Of a DNA stretch of 64,000 bases, positions 60,270-64,000 are shown piece after piece; position 1 is the first letter of the stretch, and each line of letters opens with the position of its first letter. Origin of the DNA: Acinetobacter vivianii. Its GTDB lineage: Bacteria; Pseudomonadota; Gammaproteobacteria; Pseudomonadales; Moraxellaceae. The notes below the pieces were generated by a model. That model was not told the origin of the DNA. It searched no databases and saw only the letters and a program-made list of their open reading frames with translations. Where the stretch lies: assembly GCF_014635885.1 (NCBI RefSeq), contig NZ_BMDR01000004.1:124001-188000 (forward strand). Reading direction: 5' to 3'. The position numbers were made by a program, and so were the translations under genes.

Positions 60270-62147
60270 TTATTGCTTTAAGGTGGGTACGCGAATAATC
60301 AGCGGGTTATCAGTCTGTTTTTGATAAAGTTCATCAATGAAAGCGGCACGACGCTTGGTAATATTACTTTGATTGAGGTTGCCTTTATCGGTCACTTCGC
60401 CTGCATCGAGTTGAGGTGGCTCGGTCATTAAATAAAGCATTGAGACTGTATTTGAGCTACCAGTCGCATCTTTATTAAAGGTCGTTAAAAATTGGCGGAA
60501 CCATTGCTGAACTTTAGGATGCTGTAGTATCTCTGCTGGAGAATGTTCGCTCAGCTTAAGACCAGCTTGTTGAGCACACGCGTCTAGTTTTGGAAAAATC
60601 AGAAAACCAACCGCATTTAGGTTTGAACCTGTAATGCAAACATCTTGAACCAGTAAATTACCTTGAATGAGTACTTTGTTGCGTAATGTGCCGACATTTA
60701 CAAAAGTACCCGTATTGAGTTTAAAGTCTTCAGCAATTCGTCCGTCATACATGAGACCTTTAGTCGGATCATTGATATCGACTAAATGAACAGCATCACC
60801 CGTATGGAAAAAGCCTTCATCGTCAAACACAGTGCTTTGCTGGTCTGCCTTTAAGCGCCAATAGCCTTTCATGACATGTTTGCCACGCACACAAAACTCT
60901 AGTTTGTCACCACATGGCACTAACTTAATTTCACAGCCCGGTGCAGGGTAGCCAATAAAGCCTGCCATCACGCGTGGGCCAGTCGTGAATGCACAAGAGG
61001 GAGCAGTTTCAGTCATGCCCAATCCGCTCATGATGCGAATTTTTTCTCCGCAATGTTGCTGAGCAATTTTATCGAGTCTGTTCCAGCCCGCTTCTGAAAG
61101 CGCCGCACCTGCAAAGAATAAAATTTTAACTTTTGCAAAAAAGCTGTCTCTTAATTCTTCATCTTTTTCTAAGGCTTCGGTGAGTTCTTCCCAACCTTTT
61201 GGCACATTTAAATAAACGGTCGGAGAAATTTCCTTGAGGTTACGAATGGTTTCGTCAAATTTTCCTGCAACGGGTTTGCCATCATCAATGTAAATCGTAC
61301 CGCCGTTATAGAGTGCGATACCGATATTGTGACTGCCGCCAAATGTGTGGTGCCAAGACAGCCAGTCCAGTAGGACAGGTGGCGTTTCTTCAAACTCAGG
61401 GAAAGTCTGTAATAGCATTTGCTGATTAACACACAACATTAAATGCGTGGTCGGTACAGCTTTAGGTAATTTGGTTGAACCTGACGTAAATAAGAATTTG
61501 GCAATCTGGTTTTCATCAAGGCTTTGATAAAACTCTTGAACATTTGAAACAGGCGTATCTAACAGTGATTGAAAAGATGTGCAGATCTGATCACCTACTA
61601 TTCCTTTATTGGTCACTACTTCAATGTCGGATGTAGTACATGCCTGAATCGCTTTGGCAAAAGCTTGTCCATCGCTGGCATAGACCATACCAGGTGTAAG
61701 CACTTCAAACACATGTTTGAGTTTGCCAAAGTCTTGAGAAATCAGAGAGTAGGCAGGGGAAATAGCCGAGAAAGGCACACCCGCCAGCATGGCAGCCATA
61801 GAGAGTGTTAAATGTTCGAGATCATTACCACTTAAAATGACCAGAGGTCTTTCTTGGCTTAACTTACGTTCATGTAAAGCCTGAGCAATGTGCCATGCAC
61901 GTTGTAAAACTTCTGCATAACTCAGTTTGACCCATTCGCCTTGAGCATTGCGTTTTGCTGCAAAAATATGGTCTGGTTTGGTTTGTGCAAAATGAATTAA
62001 CCGATCTGTCAATTTTTGTGGATACGGTTTTAATTGCTCTTTTGGGCTGATATAGAGCGTGTCATCTTTATGGTGATAATGAATATGGTGTTGCCCTAAT
62101 TTTACGAACCGTTCGCGGTCTTGTGATTGAGTGGCATTCATTTGCAT
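60270..62147 (-). CDS. hcaC: Hydroxycinnamoyl-CoA ligase / feruloyl-CoA synthase, HcaC
   Basis: A 625-residue member of the ANL adenylate-forming superfamily. The phosphate-binding motif FLFTSGSTKLPKAVP is near residues 225-240. A later core is GLGMTETAPS, followed by the hinge region GYWRLKADQQS and FFHTGDAVHL. It activates ferulate, coumarate or caffeate to CoA thioesters using ATP. The start at 62147 follows GGAGTGAAAG; a longer frame has no ribosome site. The length fits FerA/feruloyl-CoA synthase-type enzymes. Confidence 0.87.
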   Translation of the reverse strand: MQMNATQSQDRERFVKLGQHHIHYHHKDDTLYISPKEQLKPYPQKLTDRLIHFAQTKPDHIFAAKRNAQGEWVKLSYAEVLQRAWHIAQALHERKLSQERPLVILSGNDLEHLTLSMAAMLAGVPFSAISPAYSLISQDFGKLKHVFEVLTPGMVYASDGQAFAKAIQACTTSDIEVVTNKGIVGDQICTSFQSLLDTPVSNVQEFYQSLDENQIAKFLFTSGSTKLPKAVPTTHLMLCVNQQMLLQTFPEFEETPPVLLDWLSWHHTFGGSHNIGIALYNGGTIYIDDGKPVAGKFDETIRNLKEISPTVYLNVPKGWEELTEALEKDEELRDSFFAKVKILFFAGAALSEAGWNRLDKIAQQHCGEKIRIMSGLGMTETAPSCAFTTGPRVMAGFIGYPAPGCEIKLVPCGDKLEFCVRGKHVMKGYWRLKADQQSTVFDDEGFFHTGDAVHLVDINDPTKGLMYDGRIAEDFKLNTGTFVNVGTLRNKVLIQGNLLVQDVCITGSNLNAVGFLIFPKLDACAQQAGLKLSEHSPAEILQHPKVQQWFRQFLTTFNKDATGSSNTVSMLYLMTEPPQLDAGEVTDKGNLNQSNITKRRAAFIDELYQKQTDNPLIIRVPTLKQ

Positions 62148-62237
62148 TTCTTTCACTCCATGGGGAAGCGCATCACTGCGCTTTATCTTTTTTGCATCAT
62201 GCAATTTTTATTTAATGTATTGTCCGCATTGACCCGA

Positions 62238-63689
62238 CTAAATCGGGTAATGACGTGATTGGGTCTGAATGGTAATCCAGCGTAGTTCGGTAAATTCGGC
62301 AACAGAGACTTTACTACCAAAACGTCCGTAACCACTCGATTTGGTTCCGCCAAATGGCATTTGAGCTTCGTCATGTACGGTTGCGCCGTTAATATGACAA
62401 ATACCCGAATCAATTTGTTGAGCCACTTCCAGTGCTTGCGAAATATTTTGACTAAACACTGCCGAAGAAAGGCCGAACTCGCTGTCATTCGCCAGTGCTA
62501 CACCTTCTTCAATGCTTGAAAAACGTTGAACTGTGCATACAGGCCCAAATGATTCTTCGCGGTAAAGCAGCATGTCAGGTTTAATATTGAGCACCAGCGT
62601 TGGTTGCATGGTGGTGTCTTCAATATGGATGCCTAAAGGTAAGTCAGCACCTTTGTTTTGAGCATCTTCCAGCAAATGCTGAATACGGTTTGCAGCACGG
62701 CGACTTTCTAAAACACCGAGGACATTGTTTTTTGAGGTTGGATTACCTGCTTGAATAGAGCGGGTTTTTTCAATCAGTTTTTCAATAAATTGGTCGGCAA
62801 TATTGTCTTGAACCAAAACACGTTCGGTCGACATACAAATTTGCCCCTGATTAAAGAACGCTCCAAAAGCGACTGCATTTACGGCTTCATGAATATCAGC
62901 TTCATTTAAAACCACAACAGGGGCTTTGCCACCAAGTTCAAGCAAAACTGGTTTTAAATATTTTGCAGCAGTCTCGGCAATAATTTTTCCGACTTTGGTT
63001 GAACCCGTAAAATTAATGCGTTTGACGGCTGGATGAGACACTAGGCGCTCCACGATTTGTGGTGCATCTTCGGCGGCATGCGTAATCACATTTACCACAC
63101 CTTCGCCAAGACCGGCTTCATATAATACTTCACCAATGAGACGATGTGTTGCTGGGCAAGCTTCAGATGCTTTTAACACAACGGTGTTGCCACAAGCCAA
63201 AGGCATGGCAAGCGCACGCGTTGCCAAGATGACAGGTGCATTCCAAGGTGCAATTCCTACAATCACACCGCAAGGAACTCGTACACCCATCGCAAGATTA
63301 CCCGGCACATCTGACGGAATCAGACTTCCGTCAATTTGTGTGGTCATAGCTGCGGCTTCACGTAACATGTTGGCAGCAAGGTGAACGTTAAACCCATACC
63401 ATGTCGCAGTTGAACCTGTTTCTTGCATTCCAGTTTCAATGAATTGCTCGGTCTTTTGGTCCATTAAATCGGCTGCTTTTAACAAACGTAAGCGACGTTC
63501 GGTAGGCGAGAGTTTCGACCATATTTTAAAAGCTTGTTGTGCCGAGTCTATTGCACGGTCAACATCTTCCAATGTTGCAGCAGCGGCTTTCGTTGCCACT
63601 GATCCATCAATGGGGCTAATACGCTCAAACGTTGCCTGATTTGATGCATCAACAGCTTGACCGTGAATAAGTAACTGTACATTTTGCAT
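62238..63689 (-). CDS. hcaB: Hydroxybenzaldehyde/vanillin dehydrogenase, HcaB
   Basis: A 483-residue NAD(P)-dependent aldehyde dehydrogenase. The cofactor loop GSTKVGKIIAE, catalytic Glu in LELGGKAPVVVL (about residue 250) and catalytic Cys in FNQGQICMSTERV (about 285) are all intact. In this cluster it should oxidise vanillin, 4-hydroxybenzaldehyde or protocatechualdehyde to the benzoates, which enter the protocatechuate pathway. The gene lies 37 bp downstream of hcaA. Confidence 0.9.
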   Translation of the reverse strand: MQNVQLLIHGQAVDASNQATFERISPIDGSVATKAAAATLEDVDRAIDSAQQAFKIWSKLSPTERRLRLLKAADLMDQKTEQFIETGMQETGSTATWYGFNVHLAANMLREAAAMTTQIDGSLIPSDVPGNLAMGVRVPCGVIVGIAPWNAPVILATRALAMPLACGNTVVLKASEACPATHRLIGEVLYEAGLGEGVVNVITHAAEDAPQIVERLVSHPAVKRINFTGSTKVGKIIAETAAKYLKPVLLELGGKAPVVVLNEADIHEAVNAVAFGAFFNQGQICMSTERVLVQDNIADQFIEKLIEKTRSIQAGNPTSKNNVLGVLESRRAANRIQHLLEDAQNKGADLPLGIHIEDTTMQPTLVLNIKPDMLLYREESFGPVCTVQRFSSIEEGVALANDSEFGLSSAVFSQNISQALEVAQQIDSGICHINGATVHDEAQMPFGGTKSSGYGRFGSKVSVAEFTELRWITIQTQSRHYPI

Positions 63690-63726
63690 GGGTTGTGTCC
63701 TTACATTGCCATTAGAGAATCAAAAG

Positions 63727-64000
63727 TTAACCAGTACGTTTATAGCTCTGTAAACCCGGTTTAATTGATTTTTCATCTAAAAATTGTTTCAAACCTTCTT
63801 GGCGACCATTTTCTGTATCGCGGTGGATACATTGATCAAGTTTGGCATATAAGTAGTCTTCGTTTTGGTCCCAAGTGAGTTCACGGCAACGCTTAAAGCC
63901 ATTTTTAGCGGTACGAAGAACCACAGGGTTTTTCTCAAGTAGACAGTTTGCAAGCTCGGTCACTTCAGCTTTTAGCTGTTCAAGCGGTACGCTTTTATTC
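63727..64000 (-). CDS. hcaA: Hydroxycinnamoyl-CoA hydratase-lyase HcaA (C-terminal part; runs off window)
   Basis: About 90 C-terminal residues are visible and the frame is open to the right edge. The segment NPVVLRTAKNGFKRCRELTW and the ending GLKQFLDEKSIKPGLQSYKR match the C-terminus of crotonase-fold hydroxycinnamoyl-CoA hydratase-lyases (Ech/HCHL). The enzyme hydrates feruloyl-CoA and splits it to acetyl-CoA and vanillin. The gene start and its catalytic residues lie outside the window. Confidence 0.87.
   Translation of the reverse strand, partial: NKSVPLEQLKAEVTELANCLLEKNPVVLRTAKNGFKRCRELTWDQNEDYLYAKLDQCIHRDTENGRQEGLKQFLDEKSIKPGLQSYKRTG

Noticed and set aside
1..64000. tRNA, rRNA, riboswitch or CRISPR elements
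   Set aside because: Intergenic regions were read for conserved cores and regular short repeats; none was convincing.

Overview
The window looks like a chromosomal segment of a gamma-proteobacterium of the genus Acinetobacter. The evidence is the AdeFGH/AdeL efflux locus, the hydroxycinnamate (hca-type) catabolic cluster, kdpABCDE next to a Kup transporter, and AT-rich coding sequence throughout. I cannot name the species. No rRNA, tRNA, insertion sequence, CRISPR array or replication origin was recognised. Both ends are cut inside genes: a type I secretion ABC transporter on the left and a hydroxycinnamoyl-CoA hydratase-lyase on the right.

Layout: (1) 1-2852, type I secretion ABC transporter and its membrane fusion partner. 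(2) 2.9-11.1 kb, housekeeping genes: YigZ, a hexapeptide acyltransferase, a tandem universal stress protein, an O-methyltransferase, an M15-like lipoprotein peptidase, 7Fe ferredoxin, a small basic protein, MutS and a cytochrome b562-like protein. (3) 11.2-21.4 kb, potassium uptake: kdpABCDE, a 70-residue unknown and kup. Phased TTTACG repeats, candidate KdpE sites, precede both kdpA and the kup interval. (4) 21.5-29.7 kb, a type VI secretion effector island without the core apparatus: VgrG with a C-terminal transthyretin-like extension, a predicted Ntox15 (Tde-like) DNase effector, three tandem GAD-like/DUF1851 immunity genes repeating every 760 bp, and an orphan PoNe-type immunity gene.

(5) 29.8-35.5 kb, a seven-helix membrane protein with an FAD amine oxidase-like enzyme and a divergent TetR regulator, a small membrane protein and a large lipoprotein lipase. 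(6) 35.9-42.1 kb, a probable oxidation module for hydrophobic compounds: PhyH-type dioxygenase, alpha/beta hydrolase, AlmA/Baeyer-Villiger-type monooxygenase, TetR regulator and FadL-type porin. Two near-identical 27-bp palindromes flank the regulator. (7) 42.3-49.4 kb, adeFGH with divergent adeL. (8) 49.5-54.7 kb, a Fur-box-preceded siderophore receptor, a DUF4377 lipoprotein, an exported acetamidase/formamidase and a DUF1826-like protein. (9) 54.9-64 kb, the hca cluster on the minus strand.

Within systems, KdpDE probably controls Kdp and perhaps Kup. VgrG would carry the DNase, with the tandem genes protecting the producer. In the hca cluster, HcaG (esterase) and HcaE (porin) would supply hydroxycinnamates, HcaC activates them to CoA thioesters, HcaA cleaves these to acetyl-CoA and an aromatic aldehyde, and HcaB oxidises the aldehyde. 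HcaD handles the saturated analogues. The strongest candidates for something undescribed are the mosaic immunity array with its orphan neighbour, the twin TetR palindromes, and the shared TTTACG repeats at kdp and kup.
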